Positions 5,813 to 13,273 of a stretch of 24,239 bases of DNA are shown here, piece by piece. The first letter of the stretch is position 1; the number at the start of each line of letters is the position of its first letter. Under the pieces are notes generated by a model. That model saw only the letters and a program-made list of their open reading frames with translations, was not told where the DNA came from and searched no databases. This stretch comes from a virus. Both the position numbers and the translations under genes were made by a program. The stretch is from the IMG/VR virus record IMGVR_UViG_3300045119_000220, positions 1-24,239 of that record, one strand, 5' to 3'.

Positions 5813-8085
5813 CAGCGAGCACCTCCATAGGCCGGACCCCAGGTGCCACTACCCGGCCCACCGGTGACGTTGGTGTTGTCGGGGGGCTCGGTCTTGTGGC
5901 GCCCGGTGTCCTGGAGCCTGAACCACTTCTTGGCGTCGGGGCTCAGGTCGATGACGCCCTTGAGGCCGGTGACCCCGCCCCCGTCCTTCTTGAACTCCTC
6001 TGGGTGCTCCTTCTTGTACTTGTCGTAGTCCTCGCCGTACTTCTCGGCGTAGCCCTCCTCCTTCTTGGCCTTCCTCATCGCACTCTTCGAGGTGTCGGAG
6101 CCGTAGCCGGTGATGTCGGAGAAGGACTTGCCGTCGCCGACCCTCCTGGCCTCACCGGACTCGGCCTGGCCCTGGAACTTGGTCACCAGGTCCTTGGTGC
6201 TGACCACCCGGTATCCCCCGCCACCGGTGCTGACCTGCCACTTCTCGTCCTTCTGCTCATCCGAACTCAACTTCCGCAGCGTCTCGGTGATGATCCCGGA
6301 GCCGGTCCCGGTCTTGGCCACCATCGCCTTGTAGGCATCAGTGGCCTCGCCGCCGCTCTTGAGGTCCTTGAGGGCCTGCACGTTGTCGGCGGCACTGACG
6401 CCCCCCATTCCGGCCACCTTGGACTTGCCGGTCGAGGTGTTGAACTCGCCCGACTGGACGGCCTGCTCGGCGGTCGTCCGGGCATCGCCCAGGCCCCCCA
6501 ACTCCACGACCAGCCGCATCGTGGCCTCCTCGGGAGACCCGAACTTGGCACCGTCCGGGCCGAACTGGTTGGCCATGGCCAGGAGGGCCTGCCGGTCGAT
6601 GGTGCTGGACAGCGACGGGGTCTGCCAGAACTCCTGGGAGATCTGGGATGAGGTGGTGCTCGGGTCCTGCTCCATCTCCTGCTGCCGCTGCTTCACCCGA
6701 TCCTGGAGCCAGGCGAAGGACGACGGCGGCATCATGTTCTTCATCATCGAGATGAACTGGGCGCTGCTGGAGGCCTGCACCTGCACCGCCCCAGCCGGGG
6801 TCTTGAGCATGCTGGCGATGTTGCCCTGGGTGATCGTCGTCCCGGCTTGGTTCGACATGTACCCGGCCAGGATGTACTGCCCGGCTGCCCCCTCCGGCCC
6901 GGTCAGGGTGGGGGTCTGGTTCACGAACCCGGGACCCAACTGAGCCTGGTTCGACGCCTGGGCGAAGGACAAGCCCAGGGCGTTCTGCCCGATACCGGCT
7001 TCGGTGTTGGCGCTGAACAGGCCCCGGAGGTTCTGGGAGACCACACTCATCGCCACCCCGGAGTCGGCAGCGGTCTTGGTCAACTGCTCCATCTGGTCGT
7101 TGAACTGCTTGAGGCTGCCGCTGCTCAAGGCCGTGTTCTTGTTGATCAACTGGAGGTACTGGAACATCTCGTCGCCACCGGCGCCGTACTGCTTCTTGCC
7201 CTGGTACATGAAGTCCATGACGTCTTTTTGGTCCATCCCACCCCGGAGCCGCGCCGAGTCCGGGGTGAACCCCAGCGCCCGGGTGCTCTTGTAGGCCTGT
7301 GACGCCTCATCCCCGCTCCAGTTCAACCCGTAGCCGACGAACGGGAGTTTCGACCACTCCTCACCGATCCGGGCGCCGAAGGCCTCCATGTGGCTGTCGG
7401 CACCACCCATGCGCCGGTAGTAGTTGTTCTTGTTGATCTGGGACTGGTACTCGTTGCGGAGCGAGTTGGCGACGCTGAGCACCGGGGACTTGCTCTCTGC
7501 CCAGTTGAAGACACGGCTGGACAGCCCGTGGCCGGGAGCGCCGACCAGGCTCATGGACTGGGAGCCACCACCCCTACCGCCGCCGCGACCACGACCCCCA
7601 CGACCTCCACCACTACCGCCGTCATCATCGCCCCCATCACCACCGTCATCATCACGACCGGGGGTCAGACCTACACCACCATCCCCCGTAGTCCGAACGC
7701 CTCCGGCTGGCGGGGCAGAGGGACCCAAGGCTGATGACAGACCAGAGCGAAGACGGGTCGTCCAGCGAGGGGAGCCCTGGTCGGCATCTCCCTCAGCATC
7801 CGGGGCATTGGAGGAGGTCTGTCCAGCCGTCGGGTCGCCCTGCGCCCTGCGCCCGCCGTCGGTCACCAGCCTGTTGTCGCCGCTGGGGGTCTGGACCGAC
7901 GTGGTCTGGCCCACGGTGGCCGAGCGCTTGCCTGCACTCGGCTGCTTCTCGGTGTCCCCGATCAGGGCGGCGTGGATGTTGGTGAGCACGGTCTTCTGCT
8001 CGTCGAGGGCCTCGACGATCTTCTCCAGGGGCTTCAACCCGTTGACGATCTTGGTGCCGAGGTCGAGGTTCTCGGGGTCGGCCAT
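5812..8085 (-). CDS. Putative tape measure protein
   Basis: Encodes 757 aa. I chose the ATG at 8085 because it forms a TGATG overlap with the chaperone stop; a GTG three codons earlier is possible. Residues 1-45 form a probable amphipathic helix or coiled coil (KIVNGLKPLEKIVEALDEQ). About 50-140 are polar and low in complexity. About 144-175 are an extreme D/G then R/G linker. About 185-640 are mostly helical and rich in Q, S, A and M. A Lys/Glu-rich stretch near 677-711 precedes a Pro/Gly tail. It is the longest gene between the chaperones and the baseplate, the standard place of the length-determining tape measure. Against the call: no obvious transmembrane helix, no clear heptad array, and a modest length for a large myovirus. 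Confidence 0.65.
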   Translation of the reverse strand: MADPENLDLGTKIVNGLKPLEKIVEALDEQKTVLTNIHAALIGDTEKQPSAGKRSATVGQTTSVQTPSGDNRLVTDGGRRAQGDPTAGQTSSNAPDAEGDADQGSPRWTTRLRSGLSSALGPSAPPAGGVRTTGDGGVGLTPGRDDDGGDGGDDDGGSGGGRGGRGRGGGRGGGSQSMSLVGAPGHGLSSRVFNWAESKSPVLSVANSLRNEYQSQINKNNYYRRMGGADSHMEAFGARIGEEWSKLPFVGYGLNWSGDEASQAYKSTRALGFTPDSARLRGGMDQKDVMDFMYQGKKQYGAGGDEMFQYLQLINKNTALSSGSLKQFNDQMEQLTKTAADSGVAMSVVSQNLRGLFSANTEAGIGQNALGLSFAQASNQAQLGPGFVNQTPTLTGPEGAAGQYILAGYMSNQAGTTITQGNIASMLKTPAGAVQVQASSSAQFISMMKNMMPPSSFAWLQDRVKQRQQEMEQDPSTTSSQISQEFWQTPSLSSTIDRQALLAMANQFGPDGAKFGSPEEATMRLVVELGGLGDARTTAEQAVQSGEFNTSTGKSKVAGMGGVSAADNVQALKDLKSGGEATDAYKAMVAKTGTGSGIITETLRKLSSDEQKDEKWQVSTGGGGYRVVSTKDLVTKFQGQAESGEARRVGDGKSFSDITGYGSDTSKSAMRKAKKEEGYAEKYGEDYDKYKKEHPEEFKKDGGGVTGLKGVIDLSPDAKKWFRLQDTGRHKTEPPDNTNVTGGPGSGTWGPAYGGAR

Positions 8086-8519
8086 CAGTGCCACTCACCC
8101 GGTCCCTGGAGGTCCTTCTCAGGCACGTCCACCCGGTCATCGGCCATGAACCTCTGGAGCAGGCTCAACTCGTCCTCAGACATCTCCGAGGGCGCCTGCC
8201 ACTCCACTGCGGAGTAGTCGGCCTCGTCCAGTTCCTCCTCGTCCAGCGCATCCAGCCCCTCGGTGGTATCGACCACCTCTCCCGGAGCCTGGGGGAAGTA
8301 GTCGGCGTAGACCTGCTGCGGGTCGACCCCGGCAGAGATCTGGGCCAGCCGGAACTCCTCCACCAGGTGGTGGCCCTTGTCGAGGTTGTCCTGGCGGTGG
8401 AGCAACTCCACACCGATCGCCTGTACCACCGAGAGCCTCCTCCCTTGCAGCAGTCCTCTCCGCTCGGCAAGCCTCAGTCGGTATTCGAGCCAGTCGTCGA
8501 GCCCGTTAGGGCGGATGCT
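8085..8519 (-). CDS. Tail assembly chaperone, -1 frame extension (gpT-like part)
   Basis: Open frame with no stop from the slippery site at 8519 down to the TGA at 8087-8085. It encodes 144 aa after the slip, giving a fusion of about 341 aa with the preceding 197 codons. The peptide entered right after the slip (S-I-R-P-N-G-L-D-D-W-L-E-Y-R) looks like real coding sequence. The rest is acidic (LDALDEEELDEADY), as in many tail chaperone extensions. The upstream frame stops at 8474, so the first 15 codons here overlap it. A GTG at 8429 could start a separate 114-aa protein, but no good ribosome-binding site fits, and a start there would leave coding-like sequence untranslated. The role is to bind tape measure protein during tail assembly; such proteins are usually absent from virions. 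Confidence 0.78.
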   Translation of the reverse strand, partial: SIRPNGLDDWLEYRLRLAERRGLLQGRRLSVVQAIGVELLHRQDNLDKGHHLVEEFRLAQISAGVDPQQVYADYFPQAPGEVVDTTEGLDALDEEELDEADYSAVEWQAPSEMSEDELSLLQRFMADDRVDVPEKDLQGPGEWH

Positions 8520-9109
8520 TTTCCCATCGCATCCACGACCTTGGCGGTCTTCTCCTCCAGTGCCAGGTACTCGTTGTAGGCCTGGTCGATGGTGAACTGG
8601 AACCAGTTGTTCTTCACGTAGTTGAACCGCATCTCCGACCAGGAGAAGTCGTCCTTGTCGATCCCGTACGGCAGCGGCAGCCGCTCCCCGTCCACGGTCT
8701 CAGTGGCCATCGCCACGATCGCGGTCCGGTAGGCCAGGCCCTGGCCCAGGGAGTCGTCGTAGGCCCTGGTGAGCCGGGTGACCGCCAGCAGTTCGTCCAC
8801 GTTGAGGGTGCGGACGATGAAGGTGTGCCCCAGCCAGGAGAAGGTCTTGGACAGGGCGCCCACGAACGCCAGCCCGATGAAGTCGTCGCGGTACTTCTCG
8901 TCGAACCCCGGCAGCGGGTTGCCCTCGTCGTCGTGCAGCGTCGTCGGGGACGTCGACTCCCGGGTGATGGCGGTGGGGTCGTAGGCGCCATAGCCCTCGA
9001 TGGGCTCCGGTGACGGCTCCGGAGTCGGCGGCGGGTCGAACGCGAACAGCGGTGGCTCGGGCTCGTTGTACTCGTCCTCCAGACCCTCGGGCAGATCGGT
9101 GTCGGACAT
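8474..9109 (-). CDS. Tail assembly chaperone (gpG-like, zero frame)
   Basis: Encodes 211 aa from the ATG at 9109, with GAGGAG a few bases upstream. Residues about 10-40 are rich in Pro and Glu (EPEPPLFAFDPPPTPEPSPEP) and probably disordered. About 70-195 form a helical core (YRDDFIGLAFVGALSKTF, VDELLAVTRLTRAY, YNEYLALEEKTAKVVDAMG), typical of the short chaperone placed between tube and tape measure genes. Codon 197 lies in a GGGAAAA heptamer, after which the zero frame gives only 14 low-complexity residues (ASALTGSTTGSNTD) before stopping. The slip product carries the longer C-terminal extension. The pair matches the conserved lambda gpG/gpGT arrangement, in which both short and frameshifted forms are needed in a set ratio. 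Confidence 0.8.
   Translation of the reverse strand: MSDTDLPEGLEDEYNEPEPPLFAFDPPPTPEPSPEPIEGYGAYDPTAITRESTSPTTLHDDEGNPLPGFDEKYRDDFIGLAFVGALSKTFSWLGHTFIVRTLNVDELLAVTRLTRAYDDSLGQGLAYRTAIVAMATETVDGERLPLPYGIDKDDFSWSEMRFNYVKNNWFQFTIDQAYNEYLALEEKTAKVVDAMGKASALTGSTTGSNTD
8519..8525 (-). promoter_or_regulatory. Programmed -1 ribosomal frameshift slippery site GGGAAAA
   Basis: On the minus strand the zero frame reads ATG GGA AAA GCA, so the heptamer G GGA AAA is phased exactly as X XXY YYZ requires. A slip of one base back allows re-pairing in both the P and A sites. Six bases further, 8512-8501 can form a short GCCC/GGGC stem with a TAAC loop, a possible though weak stimulator. The downstream open frame is exactly the -1 frame. 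Confidence 0.8.
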
Positions 9110-9132
9110 GGCTCTCCTCGACGGCGTACGAC

Positions 9133-9645
9133 TCAGCGGCTCGTGTTCAACGGCTTGGTGTGGGTGTAGGCGACAGTGATGCCCTTGGTGACGGCCAGGG
9201 CTCCCACCGTCACCGTGTCGCCGTCGTTGATGTCGACGACGGTGCAGTTGATGTACCGCTTGCCTCGCCACTGGTTGGGCTTGTTCTCGGTGCCGGGCGG
9301 TCTGATGATCGAGGTGCAGGTGACGTACGACGGACGGTCGGCCAGCCGGTCGAAGATCTCGACGAGGTTGTAGGTGCCCTTGAGCCCGACCAACTGCTCC
9401 CACACGGCGGTGTTCCACAGTTCCCGGATGGTCAGCATCAGGGTGCCGCCCTGGAGCACGCGGCTGGTGGCGATCTCGATCGGGTGCCGGTGCCCGAGCG
9501 GGTGGATGAACTGGTAGGGCTGGCCGAGGTCGGAGAAGGCTCGCTGGCCCGAGTCCTCGATGCCCTCGCAGAACGCGATCGGCTTGTGCTCGTACTCGAA
9601 CGTGGTGTATCCGGAGCCAACTACCCGGACCTTGGTTTGCGGCAT
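9133..9645 (-). CDS. Tail tube protein
   Basis: Encodes 170 aa starting M-P-Q-T-K-V-R-V, with a strong GAGGAGG ribosome-binding site before the ATG. It lies directly after the sheath gene (13 bp) and before the chaperones, the normal place of the contractile tail tube gene. The size is typical (about 140-180 aa). The sequence is beta-rich, with LMLTIRELWNTAVWEQL near 69-85 and alternating strands at the end (KRYINCTVVDINDGDTVTVGALAVTKGITVAYTHT), as expected for a tube ring subunit. It would polymerise into the inner tube around the tape measure and be surrounded by sheath. The call depends on position, size and secondary-structure pattern, not on a diagnostic motif. Confidence 0.75.
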   Translation of the reverse strand: MPQTKVRVVGSGYTTFEYEHKPIAFCEGIEDSGQRAFSDLGQPYQFIHPLGHRHPIEIATSRVLQGGTLMLTIRELWNTAVWEQLVGLKGTYNLVEIFDRLADRPSYVTCTSIIRPPGTENKPNQWRGKRYINCTVVDINDGDTVTVGALAVTKGITVAYTHTKPLNTSR

Positions 9646-9658
9646 TGCTCAGTCCTCC

Positions 9659-11203
9659 TCAGACCAGGACTTGCTCTTCGGCGGGCGTGACCGCTCCGGT
9701 GGAGAGGTCCATGGTGAAGCCGATGGTGATGTAGTTCAGCGGCAGCATCGGACGGTAGGTGAACAGGCACTCGATCACCGTCGGATCACCGCCCGGCGCA
9801 GCCTGTTGGCGGGCCAGCACGTCCAGGTACTCGATGATCAGGCCGTCGGCGACCACCGACTCCAGGACGGAGACGACCACCGACTTGACCCGGGTGGTCA
9901 TGAGTTCGTCGATCGGGTCGCCGATGAGTTGGGCGGCGATCATGGCCTCGGACATCATCTGGTGCAGCAGGTCGTTGACGCGGGTCAGGCTGACCTCACG
10001 GGTGGACAGGTCGGTCATGTCGGTGGTCACCCCGTGGCGGCAGACCAGGGCGCTGGTGCGGCCCAGTTCGGAGACCGCGACCCCCGAGGCGGACAGGGAG
10101 TTCTTGGTCGCCATGTCCATCTCGGACCGAAGCGCCTCGGGGATGCCGAGGAACCCGTAGACCGTCTGCTGGGTGAGCCCCCGGTTGACGTCGTTGGCGG
10201 CCAGCACCCCGGCGTACGCCGCCGCCAGGTAGGTACCGCCGATCTCGGTGGACTGGCCGAGGGAGGCGTTGAAGAAGTTCAGCCGGGGCGGGTAGGCCAG
10301 GATCACCCGGCTGGACTTGGTGCCCTGGGCCAGGCTCTGGTGGGTCACGAGGTCCACGCCCGGCTGGTCCATCACCGTGTCCCCGCCGACCAGCGCGATC
10401 CGCCCGTAGCCGAGGGCGGACTGGGACTCGCAGTGCGCCCGGACGTCGGAGATCATGCTCAGCAGGGAGGTCCGGTAGGTCACGTCGTCGACCCCCATGC
10501 TCTTCTGGTCGAAGACCGGCACGATCATCGTGTGGGAGTAGGACAGCGACAGGTTCTGGTAGGCCTCGACGAACCTCTGCTGGTAGGTCTCACCCGTGGT
10601 GATCGGCTCCAGGGCCTGGCAGATCACGGTGCCCGCCCCGTTCGCAAAGGCGATCCGGGTAGCCAGCGACAGCGGGCTGTTCACCTGGCTGCTGGCACTG
10701 CTGTTCCCGGCGACCGAGGCGGTGGGCAGCACATCGACCATCGCCGGGCCGTAGGTCTGCTCGACCACGGTGTAGTCGTCGAACGCCTTCGGTGCGAAGT
10801 AGAACTCGTCGGTGTAGGCATAGGAGACCGTGACGATCTCGCCCTCCATCACCTTCGGGGTGCCCGGCCTCCACGCGATGGTGGTGGTGCCCTGCGGGGC
10901 ACTCGGGGTGGTGCCCCGGACCAGGAGGTAGTCCGCGTTCTGGATCAAGGTCTCCCCGTGGAACGTGGTCACCGTGAGGTTCGGGATGTCGTCAGCAGTC
11001 CCGTCCGGAAGGATGCCGCTCTTGACCAGTGCCACCGGGATGGTGTTCAGGGCCACGGCCTGTGTGTAGGTCTGGTACCCGCGTGCGAAGCCCACGATCG
11101 AGACCGTGGCCGTGGGGATGCCCAGGGTGCCGAAGAGCCCCTGTACGTCCGATGCCTCTACATAGACCCCGGGCGGGGTGTACTGCGAAAAGTCGATCGC
11201 CAC
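9659..11203 (-). CDS. Contractile tail sheath protein
   Basis: Encodes 514 aa. The N-terminus carries the sheath hallmark QYTPPGVYVEA at about 7-17. The C-terminal third has the conserved sheath subtilisin-like/handshake region style: an invariant-looking AYAGVLAANDVNRGLTQQTVYG near 330, TDMTDLSTREVSLTRVNDLLHQMM near 400, and a final beta strand (NYITIGFTMDLS). Middle strands such as RIALVGGD and SRVILAYPPRLNFF fit the domain that carries the stacked subunits. Sheath subunits form the helical outer tube that contracts to drive the inner tube into the host. The GTG start at 11203 is supported by GGAGG six bases upstream, although that site falls in a small hairpin. This gene establishes the myovirus nature of the window. 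Confidence 0.93.
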   Translation of the reverse strand: MAIDFSQYTPPGVYVEASDVQGLFGTLGIPTATVSIVGFARGYQTYTQAVALNTIPVALVKSGILPDGTADDIPNLTVTTFHGETLIQNADYLLVRGTTPSAPQGTTTIAWRPGTPKVMEGEIVTVSYAYTDEFYFAPKAFDDYTVVEQTYGPAMVDVLPTASVAGNSSASSQVNSPLSLATRIAFANGAGTVICQALEPITTGETYQQRFVEAYQNLSLSYSHTMIVPVFDQKSMGVDDVTYRTSLLSMISDVRAHCESQSALGYGRIALVGGDTVMDQPGVDLVTHQSLAQGTKSSRVILAYPPRLNFFNASLGQSTEIGGTYLAAAYAGVLAANDVNRGLTQQTVYGFLGIPEALRSEMDMATKNSLSASGVAVSELGRTSALVCRHGVTTDMTDLSTREVSLTRVNDLLHQMMSEAMIAAQLIGDPIDELMTTRVKSVVVSVLESVVADGLIIEYLDVLARQQAAPGGDPTVIECLFTYRPMLPLNYITIGFTMDLSTGAVTPAEEQVLV

Positions 11204-11216
11204 TGGAAGCCTCCAG
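11203..11216 (-). promoter_or_regulatory. Sheath ribosome-binding site inside a small hairpin
   Basis: The minus strand reads CTGGA GGCT TCCAG, a perfect 5-bp stem with a 4-base loop. It contains the GGAGG ribosome-binding core (11214-11210), and its last G is the first base of the sheath GTG. It could moderate initiation. The stem is short and may be chance. Confidence 0.35.
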
Positions 11217-11279
11217 GTGTGCTGGTCCCATGACCTGTCACTCCTTCGGAGGGGTCAGCGATGATTCGACAGCAGGTGA
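11204..11279. other. Longest intergenic gap (76 bp), no promoter or terminator seen
   Basis: Lies between the tail terminator and sheath genes. It contains a small CTCC-GAA-GGAG hairpin without a T-run, and the sheath ribosome-binding site near its low-coordinate end. I see no convincing -10/-35 pair or intrinsic terminator. An ATG at 11231 with AAGGAG upstream opens a 79-codon frame overlapping the sheath gene, which I regard as a shadow. Confidence 0.5.
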
Positions 11280-11951
11280 TCAGTGCCAGTCGTTGAATCC
11301 GTTGCCGATGGCGATCCCCTCGGGAAGGTCCGCCAAGGTCTGATTGGGCATCAGCACCTCCTGGGTGACGATGATGGCCGACAGCGGAACCAGGGCGCCG
11401 GTGATGTTGTCGGAGACGAACTCCCCGATCACCTGCATGTTGATGGTCCGCTCATAGATTATTTCATCTGTACCCCAGGGAGTGCCCGGAGCAGCGGTGT
11501 TGCCCTGCGGCTCGATCTCGTCGAAGTCGAAGTTGGCGGCGATGAACTCGTTGGACTCGATGGTCTTCCGGAACCTGGACCGCTCGTGGTTCTCCTTGCC
11601 GAAGGCGAAGGTGGTCACCAGTTCGTCGTAGAGCCGGTCCCGCTCCCAGGAGGTGAGAGCGGTGACGGTGAAGGAGGCGTAGCCGGTGTACTTCCACCGG
11701 GTGTACGGCTGGAAGCCGGACGGGTACCCCGGCACCGCCCCCGGCGTCTCGTGGTACTCCTTGTGGTCCACCCCGGCCACCATCAACTTGTCGGAGTCGG
11801 TGTAGTCGACCCATACCCCCGGATATGCCATCTTCTCCACGGGGTACTCCATGCTGACGTGGACGTTGCGGAAGTCCTCCTCGGGGTAGGAGTCGTCGAA
11901 GGTGCGCTTGACGGCCTCCACCAGCAGGGTCTTCAAGGGAGCCAGATACAT
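11280..11951 (-). CDS. Probable tail terminator/completion protein
   Basis: Encodes 223 aa, beginning M-Y-L-A-P-L-K-T-L-L-V-E-A-V-K. The opening helix is followed by a strand describing a measured value (FRNVHVSMEYPVEKMAYPGVWVDY), a long basic helix with ERDRLYDELVTTFAFG near 103-118, and strands at the end (IINMQV-like and VPLSAIIVTQEVL). This helix-strand-helix layout and the position just before the sheath fit the tail terminator, which caps the tube and sheath at the head-proximal end. The ATG at 11951 follows the upstream stop by 9 bp and has a weak GGGTGAGATG upstream, so coupling is likely. Position is the main argument; no diagnostic motif is seen. Confidence 0.6.
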   Translation of the reverse strand: MYLAPLKTLLVEAVKRTFDDSYPEEDFRNVHVSMEYPVEKMAYPGVWVDYTDSDKLMVAGVDHKEYHETPGAVPGYPSGFQPYTRWKYTGYASFTVTALTSWERDRLYDELVTTFAFGKENHERSRFRKTIESNEFIAANFDFDEIEPQGNTAAPGTPWGTDEIIYERTINMQVIGEFVSDNITGALVPLSAIIVTQEVLMPNQTLADLPEGIAIGNGFNDWH

Positions 11952-11960
11952 GTTTTCATC

Positions 11961-12686
11961 TCACCCTTCGTATTGAGCGCCGTGCACCCGCGAGCGCCAG
12001 CCCGAGTCCCCCACGTAGATGCGGACCGGCAGGATGCCGCCGTACTGGCAGGCCAGGGTCATCCCATTGTTCAGGAAGGACCGGGGCGCCAGGCCGGGGT
12101 GGCGCCACTTCACCCCGACGTTGCCCCGCCCGATCCTCCCGGCCACCCTGCCCGGGGTGGTGCTGGGGGCTCCGGACTCCCGGACCCCGATCCGGCCAGG
12201 GGCACCTGGGTAGGAGGCGGGCCGGTCCTCGATCACCTGGGGCTGGCCGGTCTGCTTGTTGCGGCGGTACTTGGTGATCCGCTGGCCCTTGCGGGCCACC
12301 TTGCGGAAGATCAGCACCTCGACCACACCGGAGACCGTGGTCCGGGTCTTGGCCTTGGGGTTCTTGGCCCGCTCCATGCCGGTCGGGTCCTTGATCCACA
12401 TCGGGATCGTCTTGCCCTCCAGGTTCCACATCGTGAAGGGGTTGATCCCGTGCTCCTGGAACCACACGTAGGAGTCGGCCCAGCGGATGCCGAAGTAGTC
12501 CTTGCCGTACAGCGGCTGGAGCCGCTGGGCCGAGGCGCCGGTGGCCTTGGGCATCTTCCGCCTGGCCTCCCAGACCGCCTTGTTGGCCAGGTCCCTGGCC
12601 CGGTTCGGCTTGAGCCCGGGGATGTACATGATCATCCGGTCCGGGGTCCCGGCGATGTGCATCTCGGGGGTGAGCAGGAGACCCAT
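11961..12686 (-). CDS. HK97-gp10-like neck/tail completion protein
   Basis: Encodes 241 aa from an ATG in a TGATG overlap. Features recalling HK97-gp10-type neck proteins are an early helix (NRARDLANKAVWEARRKMPKATG, about 28-50) and the late signature RHPGLAPRSFLNNGM near 202-216. Between them lies a very basic segment (RKGQRITKYRRNKQTG, about 141-156), which may be a flexible loop. YFGIRWADSYVWFQEHGINPF near 64-84 resembles the conserved W...EFGT-type patch of the family. These proteins join the head connector to the tail terminator, which fits the next gene downstream. The protein is longer than the usual 110-150 aa because of the basic insertion. Confidence 0.65.
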   Translation of the reverse strand: MGLLLTPEMHIAGTPDRMIMYIPGLKPNRARDLANKAVWEARRKMPKATGASAQRLQPLYGKDYFGIRWADSYVWFQEHGINPFTMWNLEGKTIPMWIKDPTGMERAKNPKAKTRTTVSGVVEVLIFRKVARKGQRITKYRRNKQTGQPQVIEDRPASYPGAPGRIGVRESGAPSTTPGRVAGRIGRGNVGVKWRHPGLAPRSFLNNGMTLACQYGGILPVRIYVGDSGWRSRVHGAQYEG

Positions 12687-13048
12687 CAGCCGTCGTCCTC
12701 ACCGGGGTGCCACACGTCCACGTCAATCGGCTGGCCAGCCTTGCGGGCTCCGCAGATGCGATGGTGGCCGTCGTCGATGTAGAGATCGCCATTCATGCTC
12801 ACCACCGAGGGTCGTCCACCCTGCTCGGCCTGGTCCGGGTCGTAGTGCTTGATCGCCGGATGATCCGGGTCGATGTAGTGCTGGGTGGCGTACACCTCGT
12901 CATCGGGGTGAAGGGTCCACGGCTCAGGGACCTTCACTCGGGCGAACTCGTGCAGGTGGTCGTCAGCGCCCCGGGCGTAGGGAACCCCGTAGTCCTCCGG
13001 GTCGTCACCGGGGATGTGGTTGGTCGCGGTCCTCCAGAGCAGACCCAT
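12686..13048 (-). CDS. ParB-like domain protein in the neck cluster
   Basis: Encodes 120 aa from an ATG in a TGATG overlap with the membrane protein gene. Residues about 82-112 (VVSMNGDLYIDDGHHRICGARKAGQPIDVDVW) match the ParB/sulfiredoxin-like core pattern: a short strand, then D-G-H-H-R, then a helix with A-R-K-A-G and a closing strand. In ParB and related proteins this motif lies at the nucleotide-binding/catalytic site. The N-terminal 75 residues are acidic and rich in His, Asp and Pro. A DNA- or nucleotide-related enzyme is out of place among neck genes. It could be a head-maturation or packaging accessory, or a structural protein that reuses the fold. Binding and activity are not shown by the sequence. 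Confidence 0.6.
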   Translation of the reverse strand: MGLLWRTATNHIPGDDPEDYGVPYARGADDHLHEFARVKVPEPWTLHPDDEVYATQHYIDPDHPAIKHYDPDQAEQGGRPSVVSMNGDLYIDDGHHRICGARKAGQPIDVDVWHPGEDDG

Positions 13049-13272
13049 CAGGACTCCTCCTGACGCTCTTCGACCCGACTGGACTGCCAGGCGCTCAGGT
13101 GCCCAGCGATGTTGGCCCACACGCTGATGGCCACCAGGTAGGGCACCGAGTTGGCCAGGTAGAGCACGCTCACCGGGATCAGCAGGATGAAGAAGGCCAT
13201 CGCCCAGAAGTTGAAGATGCGCATGAACGTCGGGCTGGCGCCGTGGTCGATGAACGTCCTGACCTTCCCCAT
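13048..13272 (-). CDS. Small two-helix membrane protein
   Basis: Encodes 74 aa: a short basic, polar N-terminus (GKVRTFIDHGASPTFMRIF), a hydrophobic stretch at about 19-40 (FNFWAMAFFILLIPVSVLYLA), a second at about 43-60 (VPYLVAISVWANIAGHLS), and a charged tail (SSRVEERQEES). Two transmembrane helices with both ends probably in the cytoplasm are predicted by eye. The ATG lies one base after the upstream TGA, and the stop overlaps the next ATG, so it is firmly inside the operon. A holin-like or membrane-docking role is conceivable, but no lysis genes are next to it. I cannot assign a function. Confidence 0.75.
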   Translation of the reverse strand: MGKVRTFIDHGASPTFMRIFNFWAMAFFILLIPVSVLYLANSVPYLVAISVWANIAGHLSAWQSSRVEERQEES

Positions 13273-13273
13273 G

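Noticed and set aside
8085-8429. Separate 114-aa gene starting at GTG 8429
   Set aside because: The frame is open further upstream to a correctly phased GGGAAAA site with coding-like sequence, and the GTG has no well-placed ribosome-binding site. The frameshift reading is better, though independent initiation cannot be excluded.
10992-11231. 79-codon minus-strand frame starting at ATG 11231 with AAGGAG upstream
   Set aside because: It overlaps the sheath in another frame and gives an Arg/Gly/His-rich product. The initiation signal looks good, but the coding content does not.
9560-11233. Long plus-strand frame of 557 codons opposite the sheath gene
   Set aside because: It mirrors the GC-rich third-position pattern of the sheath gene, has a low-complexity G/R/H/V-rich product and no ribosome-binding site. 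The sheath on the minus strand is certain.
11240-11265. Possible terminator hairpin after the tail terminator gene (CTCC-GAA-GGAG)
   Set aside because: Only a 4-bp stem, no T-run, and it overlaps a purine-rich site; not enough for a terminator.
11283-12782. Plus-strand frame of 499 codons opposite the neck genes
   Set aside because: It spans three minus-strand genes with proper coupled starts, and its product is low in complexity.
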